NCBI GenBank assembly: GCA_023229765.1
Contig: JALNYO010000002.1
Span: 62,001 to 126,000, forward strand
DNA length: 64,000 nucleotides
Direction of reading: 5' to 3'
DNA from: Syntrophales bacterium
Lineage (GTDB): Bacteria; Desulfobacterota; Syntrophia; Syntrophales; UBA5619
The notes under the pieces were generated by a model. It searched no databases, was not told the DNA's origin, and was given only the letters and a program-made list of their open reading frames with translations. The first letter of the stretch is position 1. Every line of letters starts with the position of its first letter. Positions 41,743-49,631 of the stretch are shown one piece after another. Both the position numbers and the translations under genes were made by a program.

Positions 41743-42651
41743 CAGCAACGCTACCGCGAGCGGCCGCTCAGGCTCACGATCGGCGTTATGGGCCAATACG
41801 ACTCCAACTACCGGACGCTTGCCGAGCCTTACGGCCCGGCTCCGGCCGCATTTGCCGATTACCTGGCAAACCAGGACAGGCGAGGTTTCGCGATGCAGAA
41901 TATGGCCCGCCTCGACTATGTCCCCCTCCTTCCCGCACCCTTCATCTTCACCGCGGGATACGCCGCCATGAACACGCTGCACCAGAGATACGGCACCGAC
42001 AACGACACCTTCGCCAATTCCTTCACCGTGGCGCCGGGCATCAGCAATGAAAATTTCGCGGTCAACCTGGTGGCCAACTACACGCATAACCTGAAGCGCG
42101 ATCCCGGCTACAACCGTTATTCCGAAAGCGCCAGCGTGGGCCCCCTTTTCCGCTACCTCCTGAGCAGGAACCACATCCTGGAGGTCAGCGGCGCCTTTAC
42201 CCGAAAGAACTTCTTCAGGGTGGTCAGCAATCCCGAATATGAGGACCAGAGCTCCCGCGGCATGGAGAGCTCCCTGAACTGGGTCTGGCTCTTCAGGGAG
42301 AATGCGATCTTCAACCTGAAGTTCGGGTACACCTTTGACAGCGCCGAAGGCAGCCATTACGACAACCGGGGGTACCGGGGGTCGGCAAACCTGATCTATC
42401 CCCTCCTGGACGTCCTCAGGCTCCAGCTCGGCGGCGAGTTCTATCTCCAGGACTACCGAAACGAAAACGTTTTCTTCGACAACATCACACGGAAAGACAG
42501 GACCTATACGGGAACGGTCGGGCTGACCTGGTCCGTATTGAGACACGTGGACGTGATCGCCCAGTACCTCTACACGAGGGTCAATTCCAATATCTACATC
42601 TACGATTACCAACGGGATGTCTGTTCGCTGGGGATGGAACTCAAATTCTAA
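41743..42651 (+). CDS. Outer-membrane beta-barrel, C-terminal part of the interrupted TPR/barrel gene
   Basis: This piece is in the same frame as the TPR part and starts right after the TAG; the first ATG is 41,788. It encodes about 300 residues of alternating amphipathic strands with many Tyr and Phe residues and ends in a strand finishing with Phe (SLGMELKF), as outer-membrane barrels do. On its own it has no signal peptide and could not reach the outer membrane. A TPR domain followed by a barrel is the layout of Slam-type (DUF560-like) and related surface-export proteins. The FecR-domain gene 33 bases downstream might be its client; this is inference from position. Confidence 0.65.
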   Translation, partial: QQRYRERPLRLTIGVMGQYDSNYRTLAEPYGPAPAAFADYLANQDRRGFAMQNMARLDYVPLLPAPFIFTAGYAAMNTLHQRYGTDNDTFANSFTVAPGISNENFAVNLVANYTHNLKRDPGYNRYSESASVGPLFRYLLSRNHILEVSGAFTRKNFFRVVSNPEYEDQSSRGMESSLNWVWLFRENAIFNLKFGYTFDSAEGSHYDNRGYRGSANLIYPLLDVLRLQLGGEFYLQDYRNENVFFDNITRKDRTYTGTVGLTWSVLRHVDVIAQYLYTRVNSNIYIYDYQRDVCSLGMELKF

Positions 42652-42684
42652 GGGGACGGAGAATTTTATCTTTGGGGGTCGCTT

Positions 42685-44403
42685 ATGAATAAAATCAGGA
42701 AGATGGCGGGGATCCTGGTAAGCCTGCTGATGCTGGCGCTGCCCCTTACGGCCTTCGGCGCCCCGGTGGGGAAGATCACCCACGTCGAGGGCAGGGTGGA
42801 CATCACTTCCGGCGACAAAGCCCGTCCGGCAAACCCCGGAGACCCGGTGGACATCGGCGACATCCTGCGCGCCAAGAGCAAAGCCAGGGCCGAGGTTACC
42901 TTCCTGGACGGGAACATCATCCGTCTCGCCGAGAACACACGGATCCGGATCACGGATTATCAGGCGGGAGAGGGCAAGACCAGCACCCTGGAACTCTTCC
43001 GGGGAAAGGTCCAGAACATCGTCTCGGCGCTGGCCAAAAACGCCCGCTATGAAGTCCACACCCCCACGGCCGTCTGCGGGGTCCGCGGGACCGACTTCTT
43101 CGCCTTTTTCCTGAACGGGGTGAGCGGCTTCATCCCGAAGGAGGGGACTCTCTACGGCTACAGCCGCAGCATGCCCCAGGAGGTGAGAAGCGTCACCGTG
43201 GGACAGGCCATCCTGGTTCCGGCGGCGAACCGGCCGGCAGTGATCCAGCCCGCGAAATCCGGCGAGGTGGAAAGACACCTGCAGGATACGGCCCCGACGG
43301 GAAGGGAAAAAAGAGGCGCCCGATCCGGGCAAAAAGTGGGCGCCGCGGCGGAAGCAATGAATAAGATCACCCCGCTGGCGGACATGGCCGGCATTCCCGT
43401 CTCCTTGACATCCGCTGCGGGCGACCTCTTGACCGGGGAGGCGGACATCGGCAAGCTTCAGGGCTACATAGGCAACCTGAATAATACCGCCGCCGGGACG
43501 TTCACAACCGATGGGATGCTCACCAGGACATCGATCCTCTCGCTGGTGGACCTGGCATCCCAAACCCTGGCTTATCCGGGCCAGGGGTTTTCCAGCCGCG
43601 AATACTCGCTCCCGGGGGGCGGGTCGGCCGGCGAGTACCTGAATTACACCCGGTCGGCGCCGGTGAACGGCGTCTCCACGATCACCGCCGCGGGGGCGCA
43701 AGCCATGTGGGGGGAAGCGAGTCTTGCCGGACCCCAGTCCTACACGGTGGTCGCCGGCGGGGTCGTGAACGGCCTGTTCGACCCGGCGACGACCCCCTTG
43801 ACCTGGGCCGACTTCCCCCAGGGCCAGGGAAGCTTCCTGGAAACCAACATCTTCCTGAGCCAGCAGACGTTCATGACCGACAACGACAGGGAAAACCTCG
43901 AACAGACCAACAGGATTCCCGCCTTCGATGTGGGTATGGCGAACCTGAGCGGCAGCAACGGAGCCCTCACCGTGAACATGAGCAACATCAAATTTTTCCG
44001 TTTCCAGGCCGAGGCCGATCCCCGGATCTGGGCAACGAACAGCGTTACCGGCAGCTACACCGCCAACCCGGCCGTCGGGGCTCAGGTCAAGCTCAACAGC
44101 TCCAACGGCCTGGCCGGGCTGACGCACACCTTTGAGGTGAAACAGTGGGACACGGGAAACAGGATCTGGGGCGCCTCCATCTACAGGGGCGCCGGCGACA
44201 CGGGCGGGGCACTCTCACGGAGCGTTGCCGATACGGCAAGAGCGGCGACGGGTAATCTGCCGGCAGGGGCCTCCCCGGCGATTTCGATTACCGAACTCCG
44301 CGGCGGGGCGGCGGGGGCCATCTTTCCAAGCCCATATCCGTTTTCGCCGGGGATGGGATCTTTCACCGGGACCGCTGCGGGAACGGTTAAAACGGTTAAA
44401 TAG
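42685..44403 (+). CDS. FecR-domain secreted protein
   Basis: A 572-residue protein with a clear signal peptide (residues 1-25, ending AFGAP). A FecR domain follows at about 27-140 (VGKITHVEGRVDI, VDIGDILRAKSKARAEVTFLDGN, TPTAVCGVRGTDFFAFF). The remaining 400 residues are low-similarity, Gly/Ala/Thr-rich and probably beta-structured. The last codons carry a small tandem repeat (ACGGTTAAA twice). There is no membrane anchor and no sigma-factor partner, so this is not an iron-uptake regulator but the periplasmic or surface FecR type common in Desulfobacterota. It directly follows the TPR/barrel gene and probably forms a pair with it. Confidence 0.82.
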   Translation: MNKIRKMAGILVSLLMLALPLTAFGAPVGKITHVEGRVDITSGDKARPANPGDPVDIGDILRAKSKARAEVTFLDGNIIRLAENTRIRITDYQAGEGKTSTLELFRGKVQNIVSALAKNARYEVHTPTAVCGVRGTDFFAFFLNGVSGFIPKEGTLYGYSRSMPQEVRSVTVGQAILVPAANRPAVIQPAKSGEVERHLQDTAPTGREKRGARSGQKVGAAAEAMNKITPLADMAGIPVSLTSAAGDLLTGEADIGKLQGYIGNLNNTAAGTFTTDGMLTRTSILSLVDLASQTLAYPGQGFSSREYSLPGGGSAGEYLNYTRSAPVNGVSTITAAGAQAMWGEASLAGPQSYTVVAGGVVNGLFDPATTPLTWADFPQGQGSFLETNIFLSQQTFMTDNDRENLEQTNRIPAFDVGMANLSGSNGALTVNMSNIKFFRFQAEADPRIWATNSVTGSYTANPAVGAQVKLNSSNGLAGLTHTFEVKQWDTGNRIWGASIYRGAGDTGGALSRSVADTARAATGNLPAGASPAISITELRGGAAGAIFPSPYPFSPGMGSFTGTAAGTVKTVK

Positions 44404-44479
44404 AAGGAAAAGAGATCCTGTAAAATTATGTTCAAGGTGTTGACGATGTTTGATACGATCCGAAAAAGGAAGTTCTTAC

Positions 44480-44770
44480 CCGGCCAGCGCTCCATAGACC
44501 GGATCGTTCATTTTAGGCTGTCTAAGAACGTTTTCAAAGGGGCCCCGAGGCACTGGATGCAATTCTTAGGGGTAGTGCCAATATCTGGTTTACCGAGATG
44601 CGAAACCTGGAGGTCACCGTTCTGATCGGTGCCCAGATCAGTCACTATTTCAAGCAACTCAAGATAGTCCCCTCCCAGGAGATACGGGAGGAGATGCCTG
44701 ATGGGTCGCTCATTGTATACTTTCGGATGGGACGTTGCGAAGCCATCGCGAATATTCTCAAACCCTGGAC
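44480..44770 (+). pseudogene. WYL-domain transcriptional regulator remnant
   Basis: Two frames together give the end of a WYL-domain protein. First comes SIDRIVHFRLSKNVF; then, after a frame change near 44,550, IWFTEMRNLEVTVLIGAQIS, YFKQLKIVPSQEI, MPDGSLIVYF and ILKPW. These match the usual order of WYL regulators (a DRI step, then a strand ending in a P-S-Q-x-I / DGS pair, then an ILxW motif). The DNA-binding N terminus and the C-terminal tail are missing. Decay is clear. The CRISPR-like repeat pair begins 4 bases further on. Confidence 0.55.
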
Positions 44771-44773
44771 TCC

Positions 44774-44880
44774 CCTGCAAATACCGCTTTGTGTTTTGAA
44801 GCTTTTATGATAGCAGACCGGGAAGTTGCTTCATCTGGGCAAGAAACCTGCAAATACCGCTTTGTGTTTAGAAGCTTTTA
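44774..44880 (+). repeat. Two 34-base direct repeats with a 39-base spacer (CRISPR-like pair)
   Basis: The 34-base unit starts CCTGCAAATACCGC and ends GAAGCTTTTA. It occurs at 44,774-44,807 and 44,847-44,880 with a single mismatch (T/A at position 24). The 39-base spacer is unrelated to it. Length and spacing fit a minimal or decayed CRISPR array, but only two copies exist and no cas gene is in the window; a simple duplication is equally possible. Confidence 0.6.
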
Positions 44881-45020
44881 CGGGACAGAGGTGCAACAAG
44901 ATGGCAATAGAAAGGTGGAACATTTCTCAATTATATCCGCGATTTGCCGCGACCAAATCTAACCATCGCGCATCTGCCCCCTTGTCCTGCGCAGCTTTCG
45001 AACTTTAGTTCGGTATATGT

Positions 45021-46364
45021 ATGGAAAAAGACATCATTCTGGATTCGATTGCCGACGGGGTCTTTACCGTCGACGATAATTGGCGCATCACCTCTTTCAA
45101 CCGTGCGGCAGAGCAGATTACCGGCGTTTGCCGCACAGATGCGATCGGCCAGTGCTGCAAGGACGTGCTCAAAGCGGATGTCTGCGAAAAAGGCTGCATC
45201 CTCCGCAAAACCATTCAATCGGGAAAATCCATCGTCAACCGGACCGTCCATATTGTGGATGCCGCTGGACGCCGAGTTCCGATAAGCATTTCCACTGCCC
45301 TGCTCAAGGATGAAATGGGTCGGATCATCGGGGCCGTGGAGACGTTCCGGGATATCAGCATCGAGGAGAAACTCCGGAATGTGATCGCCGAACGGTATTC
45401 TTTCGAAGACATCATCTCGAAGAACCACCGGATGCATCAGTTGTTCGACATCCTGCCCGATGTGGCCGACAGCGTCAGCACGGTCCTTCTGGAAGGGGAA
45501 AGCGGCACCGGCAAGGAGCTGTTTGCCCGGGCCATCCATCATTTGAGTCCGCGAAAGAAACAGCCGTTCATCGCGGTGAACTGCGGCGCCCTTCCGGATG
45601 CGCTGCTGGAATCCGAGCTTTTCGGTTACAAGGCCGGGGCCTTTACGGATGCCAAAAAGGACAAACCGGGACGCTTCCGGCTGGCCGAACGGGGAACCCT
45701 CTTCCTGGATGAAATCGGGGATATTTCACCGGCCCTTCAGGTCCGACTGCTCCGGGTGCTCCAGGAAAAGACCTACGAACCGCTGGGTTCGGTGGAGACT
45801 GTCCCGTCCAATGTCCGGATCATCGCCGCGACCAACAGGCGTCTGCAGGAACTCGTCAAGGAGGGGAAATTCCGCGAAGATCTCTATTACCGGATTCATG
45901 TCATCCGGATGGAACTACCGCCGCTGCGGAACCGGATGGAGGACATCCCGTTGCTGGCGGATCATTTCATCCACCATTTCAATGTGCTGCAGAAAAAGGA
46001 GATCACCGGATTGTCCGGCGAGGCCCTGGCCTGTCTCGTTTCCTATGACTACCCGGGCAATGTCCGGGAACTTCAGAACGTTATCGAGCACGCCTTTATC
46101 CTCTGCAAATCGGGGTTGATCGAGCCGCATCACCTGCCGGAAAACCTTTGCCTGTCCCGCGACATGGAGTCCTCCAGCAGAAACGAGGTCATGAATATGA
46201 AAGACCTGGAAGCGGTTTTCATCACGAACATGCTGCGTCGGCATCAATGGAACCGCCTCAAAACAGCGAAGGCCCTCGGCATTCACAAGAGCACCCTCTT
46301 CCGCAAGATCAAGGCATTGCGCATTCAAATCCCTGTTGAGCCGGAGAAAGGGGGCCTTCCGTAA
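45021..46364 (+). CDS. Sigma-54-dependent activator with PAS domain
   Basis: A 447-residue protein. An N-terminal PAS domain (about 5-110) carries a group of cysteines (VCRTDAIGQCC ... VCEKGCILRKT), seen in several sulfate-reducer activators and possibly redox- or metal-sensing. The AAA+ domain (about 130-365) has GESGTGKELFARAIH, the sigma-54 contact loop GAFTDA and the GTLFLDEIGD Walker B. A Fis-type helix-turn-helix ends the protein (NRLKTAKALGIHKSTLFRKI). There is no receiver domain, so it probably senses its signal directly. It lies upstream of the NifX/MinD island, in front of which I see a sigma-54-like promoter, and may control it. Confidence 0.9.
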   Translation: MEKDIILDSIADGVFTVDDNWRITSFNRAAEQITGVCRTDAIGQCCKDVLKADVCEKGCILRKTIQSGKSIVNRTVHIVDAAGRRVPISISTALLKDEMGRIIGAVETFRDISIEEKLRNVIAERYSFEDIISKNHRMHQLFDILPDVADSVSTVLLEGESGTGKELFARAIHHLSPRKKQPFIAVNCGALPDALLESELFGYKAGAFTDAKKDKPGRFRLAERGTLFLDEIGDISPALQVRLLRVLQEKTYEPLGSVETVPSNVRIIAATNRRLQELVKEGKFREDLYYRIHVIRMELPPLRNRMEDIPLLADHFIHHFNVLQKKEITGLSGEALACLVSYDYPGNVRELQNVIEHAFILCKSGLIEPHHLPENLCLSRDMESSSRNEVMNMKDLEAVFITNMLRRHQWNRLKTAKALGIHKSTLFRKIKALRIQIPVEPEKGGLP

Positions 46365-46426
46365 TCTCAACCATATCAGCGGCTCCTGTCTTTTGCAGAG
46401 GTTTTCTTGTTATGTGGGTTGAGTAA

Positions 46427-46705
46427 TTACACCTCCACCACGGTCCCCACGTTGCAGAAGAAGAAACGATCCCCGAACTCAGAAGCCAGACGGAATGCCG
46501 TTTTTAGCCCCGTGCAATGGGAAACCCCGAGACGTTCGATATCAAACGCCTTGAGGGCATCGATGCTTTTGTCCCGCTGCTCATTGCTGACCGGGCCGAG
46601 ATGCGTACCGCCGATCACGGCATAGATGTGGCGCTGCCCCATTTTTTCCAAGATGTAACTCAGGGTGTTGATTATGCCGGAATGAATCGGTCTTGAACGC
46701 CACGA
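46427..46705 (-). pseudogene. Metallo-beta-lactamase-fold hydrolase remnant (C-terminal end)
   Basis: The minus strand encodes about 90 residues: HSGIINTLSYILEKM, then HIYAVIGGTHLGP, then FDIERLGVSHCTGLKTAF and a short end. In MBL-fold hydrolases of the 7,8-dihydropterin/RFA-P synthase type these correspond to the late metal-binding His segments. The N-terminal two thirds, including the main HxHxDH motif, are absent and the frame has no start. It is a gene relic between the activator and the NifX genes. Confidence 0.65.
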
Positions 46706-46892
46706 GAGGGAACGTTATGCGTTGATCCCTCATTGTCGGGCCGATCTCACAGGGGAGTCGCACAATTGCATCCTTTCAACCGCCACAGCTATTGTCATTT
46801 GCGACCAAGCCGCCGGTCATTTCTTCTTCTCGACGCAGACAAGATATTAATATTATTATTTATATGTTTTTCCCAGCCGGTTGGCAGTCTTT

Positions 46893-46908
46893 TGGCACTA
46901 TTCTTGAT
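46893..46908 (+). promoter_or_regulatory. Possible sigma-54 promoter upstream of the NifX-family gene
   Basis: TGGCAC, five bases, then TTGAT gives the -24/-12 spacing of sigma-54 promoters. The -12 element has GA where GC is usual, which lowers confidence. It lies 24 bases before the chosen ATG of the NifX-family gene, and the activator of the matching class is encoded 500 bases upstream. Confidence 0.45.
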
Positions 46909-46931
46909 TGATGATCAGCAAAGGCGGCACC

Positions 46932-47333
46932 ATGAAAGTTGCGATGACAGTCTGGGAAAATACGGTTTCAACGGTTTGCGATTTCTCCAACCGTCTATTG
47001 GTTTTCGATGTGATGGGGGGGGAGGTTAAAAATAGATCGTTGATTCCCTTTGAAACCAAAATATTGCTGGAGAGGTTGAATCAACTCGGAGAGCTTGGGG
47101 TCGAGGTGCTGCTGTGCGGCGCCATTTCCCGGCCGTTGGAAAGGATGATCCTTGCATCCGGTGTGAAGGTGATCCCCTGCCTGCGCGGGTCGATCGAAGA
47201 GGTCATCGGGGCTTATCTGGACGGCGGTCTCTCCGATGCCCGCTTCATTCTACCCGGCTTTGGCCCGGGGGCGAGCTGTGTGCGAGGGAGGAAACGGCGT
47301 CGCGGCGGCATTGCCGATTGCCTGACAAGGTGA
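46932..47333 (+). CDS. NifB/NifX-family metal-cluster-binding protein
   Basis: A 133-residue protein. The ATG at 46,932 is chosen because AAAGGCGG precedes it and the domain starts there (MKVAMTVWENTVSTVCDFSN); an earlier in-frame ATG overlaps the putative promoter. The segment LNQLGELGVEVLLCGAISRPLE and the following GVKVIPCLRGSIEEVI are typical of the dinitrogenase iron-molybdenum cofactor domain, an RNase-H-like fold that binds Fe-S or Mo-Fe clusters. The tail is Cys-, Gly- and Arg-rich (CVRGRKRRRGG). No nitrogenase genes are near, so cluster carrying for another redox enzyme is more likely. Confidence 0.8.
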   Translation: MKVAMTVWENTVSTVCDFSNRLLVFDVMGGEVKNRSLIPFETKILLERLNQLGELGVEVLLCGAISRPLERMILASGVKVIPCLRGSIEEVIGAYLDGGLSDARFILPGFGPGASCVRGRKRRRGGIADCLTR

Positions 47334-47410
47334 AGGACGCCAATGGGGAAGGACGAGGGTAATTCAACCCTTTCTTGAAACAACAAACCAGAGGAAAAGG
47401 ACGGTAAAAG

Positions 47411-47779
47411 ATGAAGGTAGCGATTACAGCCAGTGGAGAGAATCTCAACAGTCCGGTCGACCGCGTCTTTGGCAGAGCGAGATATTTTGTGATCGCGGAT
47501 CCGGAGGAGACGAATGTCGAAGTGTTCGAAAACAGCCAGAACGTAAACGCGGCTCAGGGGGCTGGTATTCAAGCGGCTCAGCAGATAGCCGATAAATGCG
47601 TTGATGTTGTCCTGACCGGTAATGTGGGACCGAATGCGTTCAGGGCTTTGGATGCGGTTTCCATCAAGATTTACGAGTTCGGAAGCGGCGTTCTGACGGT
47701 TCATGATGCATTAGCCGCTTGGAAAGAGGGGCGCTTGCAGGAAGTGAAGGCGCCTACTGCCAAGGGGCATGGTTTTTAA
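47411..47779 (+). CDS. NifB/NifX-family metal-cluster-binding protein
   Basis: A 122-residue, single-domain protein of the MTH1175 type: MKVAITASGENLNSPVDRVFGRARYFVIADPE at the start, then IQAAQQIADKCVDVVLTGNVGP and IYEFGSGVLTVHDAL. The family binds iron-sulfur or iron-molybdenum clusters. AAGGACGG precedes the ATG. It is the second NifX-domain protein in the island; a third is fused to the Mrp ATPase at 53.4 kb. Confidence 0.87.
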   Translation: MKVAITASGENLNSPVDRVFGRARYFVIADPEETNVEVFENSQNVNAAQGAGIQAAQQIADKCVDVVLTGNVGPNAFRALDAVSIKIYEFGSGVLTVHDALAAWKEGRLQEVKAPTAKGHGF

Positions 47780-47866
47780 ATTAAGGGAGTTGAATCCCTG
47801 AAATGGTCACCCACAAGCGGATTCAGAATATTACTGTTTGTGGGGACGGGATAGGGAGGTGATCGA

Positions 47867-48091
47867 ATGCCAAGAGGAGACGGAACAGGGCCCAGAGGAA
47901 CGGGAGCGGGCGGTAAAATGGGGCAAGGTCAGGGAGGCCGAAAACCCGGCCGTATGGGCGGACCCCGTGCGGCAGGACCTGCAGGCGACTGCCTATGCCC
48001 GCAGTGCGGACACAAGGAACCGCATAAACGCGGAATTCCCTGCATGGATCGGAAATGTCCCAAGTGCGGGGCTGCGATGGGCAGGGAATAG
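47867..48091 (+). CDS. Small Gly-rich zinc-ribbon protein
   Basis: A 74-residue protein with a strong ribosome site (GGGAGGTGAT) before the ATG. The N terminus (MPRGDGTGPRGTG) resembles DUF5320 proteins; the C-terminal half is a four- to five-Cys metal site (CLCPQCGHKEPHKRGIPC followed by CPKCG). These small proteins accompany NifX/Mrp genes in anaerobes; no function is established. A metal or cluster site is likely from the spacing of the Cys pairs. Confidence 0.75.
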   Translation: MPRGDGTGPRGTGAGGKMGQGQGGRKPGRMGGPRAAGPAGDCLCPQCGHKEPHKRGIPCMDRKCPKCGAAMGRE

Positions 48092-48110
48092 AGGAATAAT
48101 CTTGTAGAAA

Positions 48111-48283
48111 GAGGCAATTGCAAAACCATTTGTCATTCCCGAATGTTTTTATCGGGAAAGCGAAGCTTAATGTTCATAATATGGTTTTTCAAGCAGTTAG
48201 AACCAGATTATGAACATTAAACTTCGTTTTCCCGCTCAGAATCGTTGCGGGAATGACAAGATGGGGAGTCTTGCAATTACCTC
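48111..48283. mobile_element. Miniature inverted-repeat element, copy 1 (173 bp)
   Basis: The ends are imperfect inverted repeats of about 30 bases: the left end starts GAGGCAATTGCAAAACC and continues TTGTCATTCCCG; the right end reads CGGGAATGACAAG and closes with TTGCAATTACCTC. The middle holds the 25-base repeat (48,156-48,180) and an inverted relative of it (48,207-48,231), so the whole element can fold into one long hairpin. GAAA on both sides may be a target duplication. It has no coding capacity and lies between two small genes, 21 bases before the second start. Confidence 0.75.
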
Positions 48284-48304
48284 GAAAGCAAGGAGGTAAA
48301 GATT

Positions 48305-48655
48305 ATGCCAGGTGGAGATAGAACAGGTCCTGTGGGTAGGGGACCCCTGACGGGACGGGGTGCTGGTTTCTGCAACGGTTACGGAGTTTCGGGATATGCG
48401 AATCCCGGTTACAATGCGAGCGGTGCTTTTTTCGGGGGGCGCGGGCGGCGCAACCGCTTCTTCGCGACCGGCGTGCCGGGATGGCAGTCTTTTGCCGGAA
48501 ATCCGCTTCCCGGCGGGATGTCCTTTTCCGCGCAACCGGAGACACCGCAGAATGAGTTGGATGTCTTAAAGGAACGGGCCCAATATCTGGAAAACGGGCT
48601 GAAAGAACTTCAGGCGCGCATGGAAGCTTTGACGTCGAGAAACAAAACCGAATAA
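48305..48655 (+). CDS. DUF5320 family protein
   Basis: A 116-residue protein with an AAGGAGGT site before the ATG. It starts with MPGGDRTGPVGRGPLTGRGAGFCNGY, the signature of DUF5320, continues with a Gly/Phe-rich disordered part, and ends in a short coiled coil (LDVLKERAQYLENGLKELQARMEAL). Members are encoded beside NifX, Mrp and MinD-type genes in many anaerobes; the function is unknown. The upstream inverted-repeat element lies directly next to its ribosome site and may alter its expression. Confidence 0.85.
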   Translation: MPGGDRTGPVGRGPLTGRGAGFCNGYGVSGYANPGYNASGAFFGGRGRRNRFFATGVPGWQSFAGNPLPGGMSFSAQPETPQNELDVLKERAQYLENGLKELQARMEALTSRNKTE

Positions 48656-48663
48656 CCGTTTGG

Positions 48664-48722
48664 AGCGTCGGCAAAGGGCTATGTGCAACCCCCTTTCCTC
48701 CCCTTGCCGGCGCTTCTTTTTT
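48664..48722 (+). terminator. Rho-independent terminator after the DUF5320 gene
   Basis: AGCGTCGGCAAAGGG (48,664-48,678) pairs with CCCCTTGCCGGCGCT (48,700-48,714) with one wobble and one mismatch and is followed by a T-rich run (TTCTTTTTT). It ends the small-protein group and separates it from the MinD-type genes, whose ribosome site follows a few bases later. Confidence 0.72.
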
Positions 48723-48740
48723 CAGTAAAAGGAGTATGTA

Positions 48741-49631
48741 TTGAAGATCGCCATTGCCAGCGGAAAAGGTGGGACGGGGAAAACGACGATTGCCGTCAAT
48801 CTTGCCCTGACCATCGCATCTTTGGGTCAACCGGTCACCCTGCTCGATTGCGATGTCGAGGAGCCGAACTGCGGACTTTTTCTCAAGCCGGAAATCACCG
48901 GATCTCGCCCGGTGTCAATTCCCCAGCCAAAAGTGCTGGAGGAGCGGTGCAACGGTTGCGGCGTCTGCGCCGATGTTTGTGAATATCATGCGCTGAGCGT
49001 AATGGGGGGGCAAGTCCTTGTCTTTAGCGAACTCTGTCACGGCTGTGGCGCCTGTTCTCTGTTATGTCCGGAAAAGGCGATTGTCGAGGAGGAGCATCAA
49101 ATCGGGTCGGTTGAAGAGGGCAGCAGCCACGGCATCCGTTTTGTTCAAGGACAGTTGAGTGTGGGCGAGGTGATGACCCCCGCCGTCATCCGCCAGGTGC
49201 GGGTGCAGGGTGAAACCACGGGCGTCTGCATCATCGATTCGCCGCCGGGAACGTCCTGTCCCGTTGTGGAGTCGGTCCGGGGGGCGGACTTTGTCCTACT
49301 GGTGACTGAGCCGACGCCCTTCGGCCTCCATGATCTGACGCTGGCGGTCGAAATGGTGCGGGCGCTTGCGAGACCCTTCGCCGTGGCCTTGAACCGCTGC
49401 GACGCTGGAGACGAAGGGGTCAGTTCCTATTGTGAACGTGAGAGGATTGAGATCCTGTTGTCCATTCCCGACGACCGGCGGATTGCGGAGAGCTATGCCC
49501 GGGGGGATATTGACCTTTCGAAACTGCCTGGGTACCGGGAGGTGCTCGATCGGTGTTACCGGCGCATCGGAACCCTGGTGAACGAAGGGCAGAACAGGAT
49601 TGATCAGGGGAAGAGGGGGCGTATCGCATGA
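48741..49631 (+). CDS. MinD-superfamily ATPase with inserted ferredoxin domain
   Basis: A 296-residue protein that starts with TTG; AAGGAG lies at the right distance and no in-frame ATG fits. The deviant Walker A, SGKGGTGKTT, is at residues 7-16. A 2[4Fe-4S] ferredoxin insert lies at about 71-125 (CNGCGVCADVCEYHAL and CHGCGACSLLCPEKAI). DSPPGTSCP provides the Walker B/switch region. Such ATPases are thought to insert or transfer metal clusters with nucleotide-dependent conformational changes. It overlaps the next gene, a paralogue, by four bases, which indicates co-translation and a likely heterodimer. Confidence 0.88.
   Translation: MKIAIASGKGGTGKTTIAVNLALTIASLGQPVTLLDCDVEEPNCGLFLKPEITGSRPVSIPQPKVLEERCNGCGVCADVCEYHALSVMGGQVLVFSELCHGCGACSLLCPEKAIVEEEHQIGSVEEGSSHGIRFVQGQLSVGEVMTPAVIRQVRVQGETTGVCIIDSPPGTSCPVVESVRGADFVLLVTEPTPFGLHDLTLAVEMVRALARPFAVALNRCDAGDEGVSSYCERERIEILLSIPDDRRIAESYARGDIDLSKLPGYREVLDRCYRRIGTLVNEGQNRIDQGKRGRIA

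Noticed and set aside
41284..44127. A 947-codon open frame on the minus strand
   Set aside because: It lies antisense to the TPR/barrel and FecR genes, which have signal peptides, ribosome sites and recognisable domains. Its sequence has the Gly/Arg/Pro/Val bias expected of a GC-rich antisense frame and no known motif.
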